From Citrobacter portucalensis (GTDB taxonomy: Bacteria; Pseudomonadota; Gammaproteobacteria; Enterobacterales; Enterobacteriaceae), in the NCBI RefSeq assembly GCF_002042885.1, contig NZ_MVFY01000007.1:215488-279487 (forward strand): a DNA stretch of 64,000 nt, read 5' to 3'. Position 1 is the stretch's first letter, and every line of letters starts with the position of its first letter. The notes below the pieces were generated by a model that searched no databases, was not told the DNA's origin, and saw nothing but the letters and a program-made list of their open reading frames with translations. The position numbers and the translations under genes were made by a program. Positions 46,410 to 57,147 of the stretch are shown piece after piece.

Positions 46410-47666
46410 ATGACCCTTTTAGCGCTTGGTATTAACCATAAAACGGCACCTGTATCGCTGCGAGAACGCGTAACGTTTTCGCCGGATACGCTCGATCAGG
46501 CGCTGGACAGCCTGCTCGCGCAGCCAATGGTGCAGGGCGGGGTAGTGCTGTCGACGTGTAACCGCACGGAGCTGTATCTCAGCGTTGAAGAGCAGGATAA
46601 CCTGCAAGAAGCGCTGGTTCGCTGGCTGTGTGAATACCATAACCTCAATGAAGAAGATCTGCGCAACAGCCTGTACTGGCACCAGGACAACGACGCGGTC
46701 AGTCATTTGATGCGTGTTGCCAGCGGTCTGGATTCACTGGTGCTCGGTGAACCGCAAATTCTTGGGCAGGTGAAAAAAGCGTTTGCGGATTCGCAAAAAG
46801 GTCACCTGAACGCCAGTGCGCTGGAACGCATGTTCCAGAAATCATTCTCTGTCGCAAAACGTGTACGTACAGAAACTGACATCGGCGCCAGCGCTGTGTC
46901 GGTGGCGTTTGCCGCCTGTACCCTGGCGCGGCAGATATTTGAATCGCTCTCCACGGTAACCGTGCTGTTAGTCGGTGCGGGCGAAACCATTGAGCTGGTA
47001 GCGCGACATCTGCGCGAGCACAAAGTGAAGAAGATGATCATCGCCAACCGCACTCGCGAGCGTGCGCAGGTGCTGGCGGATGAAGTCGGCGCCGAGGTGA
47101 TTTCACTGAGTGATATAGACGCGCGTTTACAGGATGCCGATATCATTATCAGTTCTACCGCCAGTCCGCTGCCGATTATCGGCAAAGGAATGGTGGAACG
47201 TGCGCTTAAAAACCGCCGCAATCAGCCTATGTTGCTGGTGGATATCGCCGTACCGCGCGATGTCGAGCCGGAAGTGGGTAAATTGTCTAACGCCTATCTG
47301 TACAGCGTTGATGACCTGCAAAGCATCATTTCGCATAACCTGGCCCAGCGCAAAGCGGCGGCGGTGGAAGCCGAAACGATAGTGGAGCAGGAAGCCAGCG
47401 AGTTTATGGCCTGGCTACGCGCCCAGGGCGCAAGCGACACTATCCGCGAGTATCGCAGTCAGTCAGAACAGATCCGTGATGAACTGACCGCCAAAGCGTT
47501 GGCCGCTCTTCAACAGGGCGGTGATGCGCAAGCCATTATGCAGGATCTGGCCTGGAAACTGACCAATCGCCTGATTCATGCACCAACCAAATCACTTCAA
47601 CAGGCCGCCCGTGACGGGGATAGTGAACGCCTGAATATTCTGCGCGACAGCCTCGGGCTGGAGTAG
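46410..47666 (+). CDS. hemA: Glutamyl-tRNA reductase
   Basis: A 418-residue enzyme, the same length as in E. coli, reducing glutamyl-tRNA to glutamate 1-semialdehyde, the first step of tetrapyrrole synthesis. The catalytic Cys is in [14 protein letters not shown], the NADPH site in [20 protein letters not shown], and the hallmark start [20 protein letters not shown] is intact. It lies divergent from lolB and leads the hemA-prfA-prmC-sirB2-sirB1-kdsA series. Confidence 0.96.
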   Translation: MTLLALGINHKTAPVSLRERVTFSPDTLDQALDSLLAQPMVQGGVVLSTCNRTELYLSVEEQDNLQEALVRWLCEYHNLNEEDLRNSLYWHQDNDAVSHLMRVASGLDSLVLGEPQILGQVKKAFADSQKGHLNASALERMFQKSFSVAKRVRTETDIGASAVSVAFAACTLARQIFESLSTVTVLLVGAGETIELVARHLREHKVKKMIIANRTRERAQVLADEVGAEVISLSDIDARLQDADIIISSTASPLPIIGKGMVERALKNRRNQPMLLVDIAVPRDVEPEVGKLSNAYLYSVDDLQSIISHNLAQRKAAAVEAETIVEQEASEFMAWLRAQGASDTIREYRSQSEQIRDELTAKALAALQQGGDAQAIMQDLAWKLTNRLIHAPTKSLQQAARDGDSERLNILRDSLGLE

Positions 47667-47707
47667 CAGCACACCAATCTTATTTTTTACAGGGTGCATT
47701 TACGCCT

Positions 47708-48790
47708 ATGAAGCCTTCTATCGTTGCCAAACTGGAAGCCCTGCATGAACGCCATGAAGAAGTTCAGGCGCTGCTCGGTGATGCGGGTACTATCGCAGAC
47801 CAGGATCGCTTTCGTGCGCTGTCGCGCGAATATGCGCAATTAAGCGATGTATCTCGCTGTTTTACGGACTGGCAACAGGTTCAGGAAGATATCGAGACGG
47901 CTCAGATGATGCTCGACGATCCTGAAATGCGTGAAATGGCGCAGGATGAACTGCGCGAAGCAAAAGAGAAATGTGAGCAGCTGGAACAGCATCTGCAGGT
48001 CCTGCTATTACCTAAAGATCCCGATGACGAACGTAACGCCTTCCTCGAAGTGCGCGCGGGAACCGGTGGTGATGAAGCGGCGCTGTTTGCCGGCGATCTG
48101 TTCCGCATGTACAGCCGTTACGCTGAATCGCGTCGCTGGCGGGTTGAGATCATGAGCGCCAGCGAAGGCGAGCATGGCGGGTTTAAAGAAGTCATTGCCA
48201 AGATTAGCGGCGAAGGCGTTTACGGGCGACTGAAGTTTGAGTCTGGCGGCCATCGCGTGCAGCGCGTACCTGCGACGGAATCGCAGGGGCGTATTCATAC
48301 CTCGGCCTGTACGGTCGCGGTTATGCCGGAACTGCCGGATGCCGAACTGCCGGACATCAACCCGGCCGATCTGCGTATTGACACCTTCCGTTCATCAGGC
48401 GCGGGCGGTCAGCACGTTAACACCACCGACTCCGCAATCCGTATTACCCACTTACCGACCGGTATCGTAGTGGAATGCCAGGACGAACGTTCACAGCATA
48501 AAAACAAAGCCAAAGCGATGTCGGTGCTGGGGGCGCGAATTCGTGCGGCCGAAGTGGCAAGACGTCAACAGGCGGAAGCCTCTGAGCGTCGCAACCTGTT
48601 GGGCAGTGGCGATCGCAGCGATCGTAACCGTACCTATAACTTCCCGCAGGGTCGTGTGACCGATCACCGCATTAACCTGACGCTCTACCGTCTGGATGAA
48701 GCGATGGAAGGCAAACTGGATATGCTCATTGAGCCGATTGTCCAGGAATACCAGGCCGACCAACTGGCGGCGTTGTCCGAGCAGGATTAA
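47708..48790 (+). CDS. prfA: Peptide chain release factor 1
   Basis: A 360-residue class I release factor reading UAA and UAG. The GGQ motif that triggers peptide release is in [20 protein letters not shown], and the stop-recognition region around the P-A-T motif ([20 protein letters not shown]) is intact. Its stop codon overlaps the prmC start by one base (TAATG), and PrmC methylates the Gln of GGQ, so coupled expression makes sense. Confidence 0.96.
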   Translation: MKPSIVAKLEALHERHEEVQALLGDAGTIADQDRFRALSREYAQLSDVSRCFTDWQQVQEDIETAQMMLDDPEMREMAQDELREAKEKCEQLEQHLQVLLLPKDPDDERNAFLEVRAGTGGDEAALFAGDLFRMYSRYAESRRWRVEIMSASEGEHGGFKEVIAKISGEGVYGRLKFESGGHRVQRVPATESQGRIHTSACTVAVMPELPDAELPDINPADLRIDTFRSSGAGGQHVNTTDSAIRITHLPTGIVVECQDERSQHKNKAKAMSVLGARIRAAEVARRQQAEASERRNLLGSGDRSDRNRTYNFPQGRVTDHRINLTLYRLDEAMEGKLDMLIEPIVQEYQADQLAALSEQD

Positions 48791-49623
48791 TGGATTATCA
48801 GCACTGGCTGCGTGAAGCGATTAGCCAATTACAGGCAAGCGAAAGCCCGCGCCGTGACGCCGAGATTTTACTCGAGTTCGTTACTGGCAAAGGGCGCACC
48901 TTTATTCTGGCTTTCGGCGAAACGGAGTTAACCGAGGCGCAGCGTCAACAGCTTGATACGCTACTGGAGCGGCGTCAGCAGGGAGAGCCGGTGGCGCACT
49001 TAACCGGCGTGCGTGAGTTCTGGTCGTTGCCGCTGTTTGTGTCTCCAGCCACGCTTATTCCGCGTCCGGATACCGAGTGTCTGGTGGAGCAGGCGCTGGC
49101 TCGCCTGCCGGCCTCAGCGTGTCGTATTCTCGATTTGGGAACCGGCACGGGTGCCATTGCGCTGGCGCTGGCAACCGAGCGTCCGGATTGTGCAGTGACA
49201 GCTGTAGACCGCATGCCTGATGCCGTGGCACTGGCCATTCGCAACAAGCAGCAACTGGGCATCGACAATGTTTGTGTGCTGCAAAGTAACTGGTTCAGCG
49301 CATTGCAGGGACAGCAGTTTGACATGATTGTCAGCAATCCGCCGTATATCGACGAACAGGATCCGCACCTGGCGCAAGGCGACGTTCGCTTTGAACCGCT
49401 GTCGGCGCTGGTGGCGGGCGCTCAGGGGCTGGCGGATATCGTGCATATCATCGACCAGTCTCAGCGCATGTTAACGCCCGGCGGCTATCTGTTGCTGGAA
49501 CATGGTTGGCAGCAGGGCGAGGCCGTCCGTGATGCCTTTACTCGTGCGGGTTACGTGGCAGTTGAAACCTGTCGTGACTATGGCGGCAACGAGCGAATTA
49601 CGCTTGGACGCATCCCATCATGA
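48790..49623 (+). CDS. prmC: Release factor glutamine methyltransferase
   Basis: A 277-residue SAM-dependent methyltransferase that methylates the GGQ glutamine of RF1 and RF2. The SAM-binding LDLGTGTGAIALALATERPD and the catalytic NPPY (MIVSNPPYIDEQDPHL) are present. It overlaps prfA by one base and sirB2 by four (ATGA), so the block is co-translated. Confidence 0.96.
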   Translation: MDYQHWLREAISQLQASESPRRDAEILLEFVTGKGRTFILAFGETELTEAQRQQLDTLLERRQQGEPVAHLTGVREFWSLPLFVSPATLIPRPDTECLVEQALARLPASACRILDLGTGTGAIALALATERPDCAVTAVDRMPDAVALAIRNKQQLGIDNVCVLQSNWFSALQGQQFDMIVSNPPYIDEQDPHLAQGDVRFEPLSALVAGAQGLADIVHIIDQSQRMLTPGGYLLLEHGWQQGEAVRDAFTRAGYVAVETCRDYGGNERITLGRIPS

Positions 49624-50012
49624 GTACCTTCGGTGTGTTACTCAACGTCCATCTCATCAGCATTGCGCTTTCGGTTGGTTTGCTGATCCTGCGATTTTGG
49701 TGGCGTTACACCGACTCGCGCCTTGCCTGCGCGCGCTGGACGCGCATCGTGCCGCCGGTTGTCGATACCGTTTTATTACTCAGCGGCGTAGCGTTAATGG
49801 TTAAAGCGCACATCCTGCCATTCACTGAGCACGGGACATGGCTGACTGAAAAGCTGTTTGGGGTTATCATTTACATCGTTTTGGGTTTTATTGCGCTCGA
49901 TTATCGTCGGGCGCGCAGTCAGCAGGCGCGATTAATCGCTTTTCCGCTGGCGCTGGTGGTGCTGTACATCATCATTAAACTCGCCACCACAAAAATACCG
50001 TTACTGGGGTAA
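49620..50012 (+). CDS. sirB2: SirB2/YchQ family membrane protein
   Basis: A 130-residue inner-membrane protein with about four hydrophobic segments (LNVHLISIALSVGLLILRFW, VDTVLLLSGVALMV, LFGVIIYIVLGFIAL, LIAFPLALVVLYIIIKLA). It corresponds to E. coli YchQ/SirB2, linked by name only to sirA-dependent invasion regulation in Salmonella; function unknown. Overlaps prmC by four bases and precedes sirB1 by two. Confidence 0.9.
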   Translation: MSTFGVLLNVHLISIALSVGLLILRFWWRYTDSRLACARWTRIVPPVVDTVLLLSGVALMVKAHILPFTEHGTWLTEKLFGVIIYIVLGFIALDYRRARSQQARLIAFPLALVVLYIIIKLATTKIPLLG

Positions 50013-50014
50013 GC

Positions 50015-50824
50015 ATGAGGTCGTTAGCTGATTTCGAATTTAATAAAGCGCCATTGTGTGATGGGATGATCCTGGCGTCGGAGTCTATCCGTCTGGATTT
50101 TCCAACACAAACTGTCTATGACGAACTGGAACGTCTGGTCAGTCTGGCGCAAGAAGAAATTAGCCAGCTCCTGTCTCAGGATGAGCAACTGGAAAAACTG
50201 CTGGCACTTTTTTACGGCGAATGGGGGTTTACGGATACCCACGGCGTCTATCGTCTTTCTGATGCACTATGGCTTGATCAGGTACTGAAAAATCGTCAGG
50301 GCAGCGCCGTATCCCTGGGTGCGATCTTATTGTGGATTGCCAACCGACTGGAGCTGCCGCTGGTGCCGGTGATTTTCCCGACACAACTCATCCTGCGTAT
50401 TGAATCGCTCGATGGCGAAATGTGGCTAATCAATCCGTTCAATGGCGAAACGTTAAATGAGCACACGCTGGAAGTGTGGCTGAAGGGGAATATCAGCCCG
50501 GTCGCGGAGCTGTTTAACGAAGACCTGGATGAGGCGGATAATGCAGAAGTAATTCGTAAGCTGCTCGACACGCTGAAATCATCGCTGATGGAAGAGCGGC
50601 AAATGGAGCTGGCGTTGCGTGCCAGCGAAGCACTATTACAGTTTAATCCTGAAGATCCGTATGAAATACGCGATCGTGGATTAATTTACGCGCAACTGGA
50701 GTGTGAACATGTTGCGCTGACAGATTTAAGTTATTTCGTTGAACAGTGTCCGGAAGACCCGATCAGTGAAATGATTCGTGCGCAGATTAATACTATTTCG
50801 CACAAGCAAATTGTATTGCATTGA
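50015..50824 (+). CDS. sirB1: SirB1/YchA family protein (transglutaminase-like/TPR)
   Basis: A 269-residue soluble protein matching E. coli YchA/SirB1. The N-terminal half has the transglutaminase-like fold seen in SirB1 proteins (LLALFYGEWGFTDTHGVYRL, AVSLGAILLWIANRLELPLV, WLINPFNGETL), without a clear Cys nucleophile. The C-terminal half looks TPR-like (LRASEALLQFNPEDPYEIRD, GLIYAQLECEHVALTDLSYF). Function unknown. In the prfA-kdsA series. Confidence 0.9.
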   Translation: MRSLADFEFNKAPLCDGMILASESIRLDFPTQTVYDELERLVSLAQEEISQLLSQDEQLEKLLALFYGEWGFTDTHGVYRLSDALWLDQVLKNRQGSAVSLGAILLWIANRLELPLVPVIFPTQLILRIESLDGEMWLINPFNGETLNEHTLEVWLKGNISPVAELFNEDLDEADNAEVIRKLLDTLKSSLMEERQMELALRASEALLQFNPEDPYEIRDRGLIYAQLECEHVALTDLSYFVEQCPEDPISEMIRAQINTISHKQIVLH

Positions 50825-50850
50825 TTAATGACACTTTACCTACCGTTTAA

Positions 50851-51714
<864 letters not shown>

Positions 51715-51723
51715 GAAAGTATT

Positions 51724-51753
51724 GCAGTCCGGAGAGATATCTCTTCGGACTGC
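51724..51753. terminator. Palindromic terminator after kdsA
   Basis: GCAGTCCG (51724-51731) pairs with CGGACTGC (51746-51753), and the interior AGAGATATCTCT is itself palindromic, giving a nearly uninterrupted 30-base palindrome. A short CTGTTTG follows. It lies between convergent kdsA and the bdcA-like gene. Confidence 0.7.
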
Positions 51754-51781
51754 TGTTTGAGAAAAGTGTTAAGGGTGGCCG

Positions 51782-52495
51782 TCAGGCGCCAAATGCACCG
51801 TCAATTGTATGCATTGCCCCCGTCACAAACCCAGCCTCAGGGCCTGCAAGCCAGGCAACCATTCCCGCAACTTCCTCTGGACGGCCATGTCGTTTTAGCG
51901 CCATAAAACTGTGCATCACCTCTTTCAGTGGGCCATCTTCCGGGTTGGCATCGGTATCAATAGGACCCGGTTGAACCACGTTTACCGTAATGCCCCGCGG
52001 TCCAAAATCACGTGCCAGCCCCCGGGCCAGCCCTTGCAGCGCTGATTTGCTCACCGCATAAGAGGCCAGGCCAGCAAGAGGCATACGGTCGCCATTCACA
52101 GAACCAATAACGATAATGCGTCCGCCGTCAGGCATCTGTCGTGCCGCTTCCACGGCCGCATAGTATGGGGAGTGAATGTTAATCCGGAACAGGCGCTCCA
52201 CGTCATCCGGATCCTGCTCCAGCGCATCACCAAACAGAATAATGCCTGCATTAACTACCAGCACGTCCAGCGGGCCGCTTTCGCGTACCCGGTTGATGAC
52301 GGCGTTACGATCGGCGCTATCGGTTTGCGCTGTCTGGGTACCCGTCTCATCAGCAAGCGCTTTGGCAGCGTCAGGGGAGCCTGAATAGGTAAAGGTAACC
52401 GATGCGCCATCTGCGGCAAAACGGCGCACGATAGCCGCGCCAATTCCACGACTGCCGCCAAGAACCAGAACTGACTTGCCGTTAAAAGAAGACAT
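51782..52495 (-). CDS. BdcA-like short-chain dehydrogenase family protein
   Basis: An SDR protein of 237 residues: dinucleotide-binding VLVLGGSRGIGAAIVRRFAA, NAGI, and the catalytic Ser-Tyr-Lys in GSVNGDRMPLAGLASYAVSK. It closely resembles E. coli BdcA, reported as a c-di-GMP-binding biofilm dispersal protein (HTIDGAFGA tail shared). ATG at 52495 (MSSFNGKS); the frame opens at 52513. It is divergent from a TetR gene that resembles bdcR, as in the E. coli bdcA-bdcR pair, but at a different chromosomal place. Could be a paralogue rather than the true bdcA. Confidence 0.85.
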   Translation of the reverse strand: MSSFNGKSVLVLGGSRGIGAAIVRRFAADGASVTFTYSGSPDAAKALADETGTQTAQTDSADRNAVINRVRESGPLDVLVVNAGIILFGDALEQDPDDVERLFRINIHSPYYAAVEAARQMPDGGRIIVIGSVNGDRMPLAGLASYAVSKSALQGLARGLARDFGPRGITVNVVQPGPIDTDANPEDGPLKEVMHSFMALKRHGRPEEVAGMVAWLAGPEAGFVTGAMHTIDGAFGA

Positions 52496-52567
52496 GAGGT
52501 ACTCCTTGAACAATTATGTAGTGATCGATATATAATAGGTGCACTGTTTTCTGTCAATGGATTTGTA

Positions 52568-53158
52568 ATGAATACTACAAAATGCACTCGTGCACCTGGA
52601 CGCCCACGTAATTTTGATCCAGAAATGGCCGTTGCCAAAGTACAACCCTTGTTTCACGCACATGGCTATGACGCGGTCAGCGTGGCGGATGTCACCGCGG
52701 CGTTGTCGATCAAGCCCCCCAGTTTCTATGCTGCTTTTGGGAACAAAATCGGTCTTTATAAACGTGTTCTTGACCGCTACGTACAAACTGAGGCGATCCC
52801 TTTTGATGACATTCTTCGCCCCGACAAACCCGTTTCTGCATGTCTTACCGATCTGCTTGAAGAGGCGGCGCGACGTTATGCCGCAGATCCGCATGCGCTG
52901 GGATGTTTGGTCCTGGAGGGCACGCACAGTAACGATCCGCAGGCGCGGAAGGTCGCGCGGAATTTCTACTCGGCTGCCGAACATAAAATTCACGACTTTA
53001 TCGCACAGCGGCATCCTAAAGAGGCTGACAGCCTGACTGATTACGTCAGTACCACAATGCTTGGCCTGTCGGGAAAAGCGCGTTGCGGGCATTCGTTCGA
53101 ACGTCTGCTAGCCAGCGCGCGAATCGCCAGCGTAGCGGTGCGGCATCAGCTTTCCTGA
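52568..53158 (+). CDS. BdcR-like TetR-family repressor
   Basis: A 196-residue TetR regulator: N-terminal helix-turn-helix (GRPRNFDPEMAVAKVQPLFH, YDAVSVADVTAALSIKPPSF, YAAFGNKIGLYKRVLDRYV) and a helical ligand domain (LLEEAARRYAADPHALGCLV, EGTHSNDP). It resembles E. coli BdcR and lies divergent from the BdcA-like gene, with only about 70 bases between them, so it likely represses it. It may also act on the exported amidohydrolase gene 28 bases downstream, which looks co-transcribed. Confidence 0.85.
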   Translation: MNTTKCTRAPGRPRNFDPEMAVAKVQPLFHAHGYDAVSVADVTAALSIKPPSFYAAFGNKIGLYKRVLDRYVQTEAIPFDDILRPDKPVSACLTDLLEEAARRYAADPHALGCLVLEGTHSNDPQARKVARNFYSAAEHKIHDFIAQRHPKEADSLTDYVSTTMLGLSGKARCGHSFERLLASARIASVAVRHQLS

Positions 53159-53186
53159 TTTTCATCACGTGAAAAGGTAGATAAAT

Positions 53187-54875
53187 ATGATGGGTAAACT
53201 GGGACTTCGCTTTAATACTCCCCCTCCGGCTATTCGCAAAGCAACGTTGGCCGCAATTCTGATCGGAACTTCATTTCTGGCGCATTCTCAGGACAAGGCC
53301 GATGTTATTTTGTATAACGGCAAGCTGATTACCATGGATGAACAACAACCCAACGCGCAGGCGCTGGCGGTAAAAGGGCGGCATATTATTGCGGTGGGTA
53401 ATAATGAAACGGTGAAAAAATGGTCCGGACCGAACACGAAGGAAATCAATCTTACGGGGCAAACCGTTATTCCGGGATTAATTGATGCGCATCTGCATGG
53501 CATTCGGGGTGGGAGGACGTTTTTATTTGAAACCTACTGGTTTGATACTAAAAATTTACCCGATGCGTTAAATAAATTGTCGCAATCTGCGGCACAGAAA
53601 AATACTGCGCAATGGGTGGCGGTGGCTGGCTCATGGATGCCTGAACAATTTGCTGAAAAACGGGATCCGACGGTTCAGGAACTGAATCAGGCGGTGCCTC
53701 AGCATCCTGCGTATATACAAAGCCTTTATGACTATGCCCTGTTAAATCAAAAGGCTATCGAGACCCTAAAACTTAATAGTCCACAGCCGGATGTTCCGGC
53801 AGGGATCGTGATAGAACGCGATGACAAAGGGCTGGCAACGGGGAAATTGCGCGGGACCATTGGCAGTTTTAACCAGCTTTTCGCCCAGATTAGCCAGACT
53901 TCCGATGTTGAAAAGAACCTTAACGCCTTTGTTCGTTATTTAAATAAACGCGGCGTGGTCGGGTTTATCGATCCTTCTGCCGGGCATGAGCAAGCTTATC
54001 GTGATTTCTTTAAACTTCAGCAGCAACCTCTCAGGATACGTGTTGGATATCGTTTATCCGCACCGCCTGGTAATGAAACGGAATGGTTTAAACAACGTCT
54101 GGCATTTCGCCCGGCAATACACGATGACGGCAGAATAGCCTTTCTGGGCTTCGGTGAAAGCCTGGTGATGGCAATGAATGACGGCGTACGGATGTCATCT
54201 GGATTTAAGTCTTCTGCACAATCCCAACAAGAACAATTTAAGGTGCTCCAGCTTGCCGCCCAGGAAGGGGTCGCCGTAGAAATACATGCCTATACCGATG
54301 ACAGTGCGGATGCGATTTTAGATCTCATTAGCGAGGTGGCTAAATCGTATGACATTGCTCCGTTACGCTGGTCTATTGCGCATCTCAATACCGGTACGCC
54401 AGAAACAATTACCCGCATGAAGAAACTCGGCTTGGCCTATTCTGTCCAGATGGGGCCATATTTTGAATCTCCCGCCATTGAGCGCGCGAATGGTAAAACG
54501 GTGGCGGCGCTATCATCACCAGTTCAACCCGCGTTAGAGCAGGGGGTAATCGTTGCTGGCGGTACAGATGCGACGCGGATTGGCGTTGCGGGAGTGTGGC
54601 ATGCCATTGAGTATCATGTCACAGGTAAAGCACTCGACGGCTCAGTACGCCATGACACCCGCCAGTTAAGTCGGGAAGATGCGTTAAAAATGTATACCCG
54701 AAATGCCGCCTGGCTGGCTTTTGCAGAACAGCAGAGGGGTAGTTTGCGGGAAGGTAAGCTCGCCGATTTTGCGGTGCTTAATCAGGATATTATGGCTATT
54801 CCGGCAGACAAATTGCACCAAACGGAGTCGTTATTAACGTTTGTCGATGGTCAACAGGTTTATCCGGAGCTGTGA
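53187..54875 (+). CDS. Exported amidohydrolase, YtcJ-like (amidohydrolase family 3)
   Basis: A 562-residue metal-dependent amidohydrolase with a signal peptide (AIRKATLAAILIGTSFLAHS, cleavage after AHS or close by). Family features: ADVILYNGKLITMDEQQPNA, the metal-binding HxH in VIPGLIDAHLHGIRGG, EIHAYTDDSADAILDLI, IAHLN, GGTDATRIGV, and the C-terminal LAFAEQQRGSLREGKLADFA. Substrate unknown; such proteins hydrolyse amides or similar C-N bonds. Periplasmic location is inferred. It follows the TetR gene closely and is followed by the chaA terminator. Confidence 0.85.
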   Translation: MMGKLGLRFNTPPPAIRKATLAAILIGTSFLAHSQDKADVILYNGKLITMDEQQPNAQALAVKGRHIIAVGNNETVKKWSGPNTKEINLTGQTVIPGLIDAHLHGIRGGRTFLFETYWFDTKNLPDALNKLSQSAAQKNTAQWVAVAGSWMPEQFAEKRDPTVQELNQAVPQHPAYIQSLYDYALLNQKAIETLKLNSPQPDVPAGIVIERDDKGLATGKLRGTIGSFNQLFAQISQTSDVEKNLNAFVRYLNKRGVVGFIDPSAGHEQAYRDFFKLQQQPLRIRVGYRLSAPPGNETEWFKQRLAFRPAIHDDGRIAFLGFGESLVMAMNDGVRMSSGFKSSAQSQQEQFKVLQLAAQEGVAVEIHAYTDDSADAILDLISEVAKSYDIAPLRWSIAHLNTGTPETITRMKKLGLAYSVQMGPYFESPAIERANGKTVAALSSPVQPALEQGVIVAGGTDATRIGVAGVWHAIEYHVTGKALDGSVRHDTRQLSREDALKMYTRNAAWLAFAEQQRGSLREGKLADFAVLNQDIMAIPADKLHQTESLLTFVDGQQVYPEL

Positions 54876-54889
54876 GCGGTAAAAGAAAA

Positions 54890-54909
54890 CGGCCCTGAGA
54901 AGGGCCGTG
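54890..54909 (-). terminator. Intrinsic terminator of chaA
   Basis: ACGGCCCT and AGGGCCGT form an 8-base-pair stem with a GAGA loop; on the minus strand TTTTCTTTT follows. It lies just past the chaA stop and between convergent genes. Confidence 0.85.
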
Positions 54910-54929
54910 GGTTCTATCAGAAAGACTAA

Positions 54930-56030
54930 TCAGGCAAATATCGTCATCAGATAGGCGATAAACAGCGCCAGATGCGCCGCACCGTTAAGCACGTTGGTGC
55001 GTCCGGTGGAGAAAGAGATGTGGCACAGTACCAGTGATGAAACCATCACAATCATCTCTGGCGCGCCCAGCGCAAAGACCAAATCATTCCCGGTTGCCCA
55101 TGCGATCAGAGTCACTACCGGAACGGTCAGTGAAATGGTGGCTAACACCGAACCGAAGAATAAATTCATCGCCCGCTGTACCTGATTACTCAGAACCGCT
55201 TTCAGCGCGCCGAGGCCTTCAGGAGAGAGGATCAGCAATGCGACTAGGAAACCGGTAAATGCCACTGGGGCATTCAGTTCAGTCAGCAATGTCTCCAGCG
55301 GGCTGGCGTTCATCTTGGTCACGGCAATAACGGCGATCAGATGAATGATAAGCCAGGCAGCGTGCCACAAATTGCTATGTGCTGACGGTTTACCGTGATG
55401 CGGGTCGTCGTCGTCACCCTCGTCTTCATGCTCGTAAATGAACAGACTCTGGTGCGTTTTAGTTTGGATCAGCAAAAATACACCGTACATTGCCGCAGAA
55501 ATTAACGCCACCAACAGCGCTTGTGCGGTAGTGAAATTCGCACCCGGTAAAGCCATTGGGAACACCAGTACAATAATGGCCAGTGGGAACAGTGCAATTA
55601 AATACTGCTTAATGCCAAACAGATTCATATACTGAGTGGCAAATTTACGGCCACCTAACAGTAATGAAAAACCGACCAGGCCGCCGGTTACGATCATAAT
55701 GATTGAATATAGCGTATCGCGCATGAGCGTAGGCGCAGCATCGCCGGTCGCCATTAATGCGGAGATTAAGCTGACTTCAAGAATAACAACGGACAGGCTG
55801 AGGATCAGCGACCCGTAGGGTTCACCAAGTCGATGTGCTAATACGTCCGCATGACGGACAACACTGAATGCACTGCTTAATATACCAATAAGGGCCAGCG
55901 CATTAATGCCGATGACCACTGGTAGTGACTGACTGCTCCCCCATAAGAACAGTACTACCAGTGCTAAAATCGGGAAGACGAGAGAGGTCTCCTTGTGGCG
56001 GGTTTTTACCGCCTCATGTACGTGTGTCAT
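54930..56030 (-). CDS. chaA: Sodium/potassium/calcium:proton antiporter ChaA
   Basis: A 366-residue cation:proton antiporter of the CaCA superfamily, as E. coli ChaA. About eleven membrane helices with the conserved repeat regions SLILSLSVVILEVSLISALM and LVALLILSPEGLGALKAVLS; an acidic His-rich cytoplasmic loop (YEHEDEGDDDDPHHGKPSAH) lies in the middle. It protects against high pH, Na+ and K+. Divergent from chaC; chaB, normally between them, is not intact here. Confidence 0.94.
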   Translation of the reverse strand: MTHVHEAVKTRHKETSLVFPILALVVLFLWGSSQSLPVVIGINALALIGILSSAFSVVRHADVLAHRLGEPYGSLILSLSVVILEVSLISALMATGDAAPTLMRDTLYSIIMIVTGGLVGFSLLLGGRKFATQYMNLFGIKQYLIALFPLAIIVLVFPMALPGANFTTAQALLVALISAAMYGVFLLIQTKTHQSLFIYEHEDEGDDDDPHHGKPSAHSNLWHAAWLIIHLIAVIAVTKMNASPLETLLTELNAPVAFTGFLVALLILSPEGLGALKAVLSNQVQRAMNLFFGSVLATISLTVPVVTLIAWATGNDLVFALGAPEMIVMVSSLVLCHISFSTGRTNVLNGAAHLALFIAYLMTIFA

Positions 56031-56433
56031 TGAACTAATTCTCCATCTCTGCAGGTATTTATAATTATAAAAGTATTAAAGAATGTAAAAAATAACAGAA
56101 CTTTCGGTATTTCCGATCTGATTTTACGTAATTTTACGGCATGGACCATTTTTTGCATCCGAGCGAATGAAATTGCATATCTTGTTTAGAGAATATTTAA
56201 ATAACAGCACATTAGATTTTAGCGTCCACAAAAATTGATGATCGTACTGATACAAATGATAGTGCAGGATGTACCACCCCGAGAGGATATAAAGTGCCGT
56301 TGACACTTTGTTCCCTTGCAAGCGAGCGGTGAATTGCCTATCGTCCAGTTATTGGTTTCAAAATGAGCAGCAAAAAAGCCCGGAAGGCGTCAAAAAAGTT
56401 GTCGCAGGGAAGCAGCAGTGGCGGAGGTGTAAG
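56031..56433. pseudogene. chaA-chaC intergenic region with a possible chaB remnant
   Basis: In E. coli chaB (76 codons) lies between chaA and chaC. Here the 403-base gap has no ChaB-coding frame. The bases at about 56370-56412 (AAAAGCCCGGAAGGCGTCAA and on) resemble, from memory, the start of E. coli chaB (KSDLPESVKHVL), then break off before the chaC ribosome site. I read this as a chaB deletion with a short remnant. The rest is AT-rich promoter DNA. Confidence 0.4.
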
Positions 56434-57129
56434 GTGTTAACGCGTGATTTTTTATTGAATGCCGACTGTAAGACGGCATTTGGTGCTATTGAAGAATCAC
56501 TACTCTGGTCAGCGGAACAACGGGCAGCCTCACTGGCCGCCACGCTTGCATGCCGACCAGATGATGGACCGGTGTGGATCTTCGGTTATGGATCGTTGAT
56601 GTGGAACCCGGCCTTAGAGTTTGAAGAGTCCTGTTCCGGGACGTTAGTCGGCTGGCACCGTGCATTTTGTCTGCGCCTGACGGCGGGGCGAGGAACGGCG
56701 TGTCAACCAGGACGTATGCTGGCCCTGAAAGAGGGCGGACGCACCACCGGTGTGGCCTACCGTTTGCCGGACGCGTCGCTGGAACAAGAGCTTTCTCTGC
56801 TGTGGAAGCGTGAAATGATCACCGGATGCTATCTACCAACCTGGTGCCAGTTGACGTTGGATGACGGTCGGGCGGTAAACGCGCTGGTCTTTATTATGGA
56901 TCCGCGTCATCCGCTGTTTGAGTCAGATACGCGCGCGCAGGTGATTGCGCCGCTTATCGCCGCGGCGAGCGGACCTTTAGGCACCAATGCCCAGTATCTG
57001 TTCTCACTGGAACAAGAGCTGGTCAAGTTGGGGATGCAGGATGATTGTCTTAACGATCTGGTGATCACAGTCAAACGATTGTTGGGAGAGAACCTGCCGG
57101 AAGGTGTTATGCGTCCAGGATTTGCCTAA
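56434..57129 (+). CDS. chaC: Gamma-glutamylcyclotransferase ChaC
   Basis: A 231-residue ChaC-family glutathione-specific gamma-glutamylcyclotransferase. The substrate-binding VWIFGYGSLMWNPALEFEES and the catalytic Glu region (GVAYRLPDASLEQELSLLWK, REMITGCYLPTW) are intact. I chose the GTG at 56434, preceded by GGAGG, because the protein from VLTRDFLLNADCKTAFGAIE matches E. coli ChaC; the frame upstream to 56308 is probably untranslated. It degrades glutathione to 5-oxoproline and Cys-Gly. Confidence 0.9.
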   Translation: MLTRDFLLNADCKTAFGAIEESLLWSAEQRAASLAATLACRPDDGPVWIFGYGSLMWNPALEFEESCSGTLVGWHRAFCLRLTAGRGTACQPGRMLALKEGGRTTGVAYRLPDASLEQELSLLWKREMITGCYLPTWCQLTLDDGRAVNALVFIMDPRHPLFESDTRAQVIAPLIAAASGPLGTNAQYLFSLEQELVKLGMQDDCLNDLVITVKRLLGENLPEGVMRPGFA

Positions 57130-57147
57130 TATCGCCCGATGTTGTAT

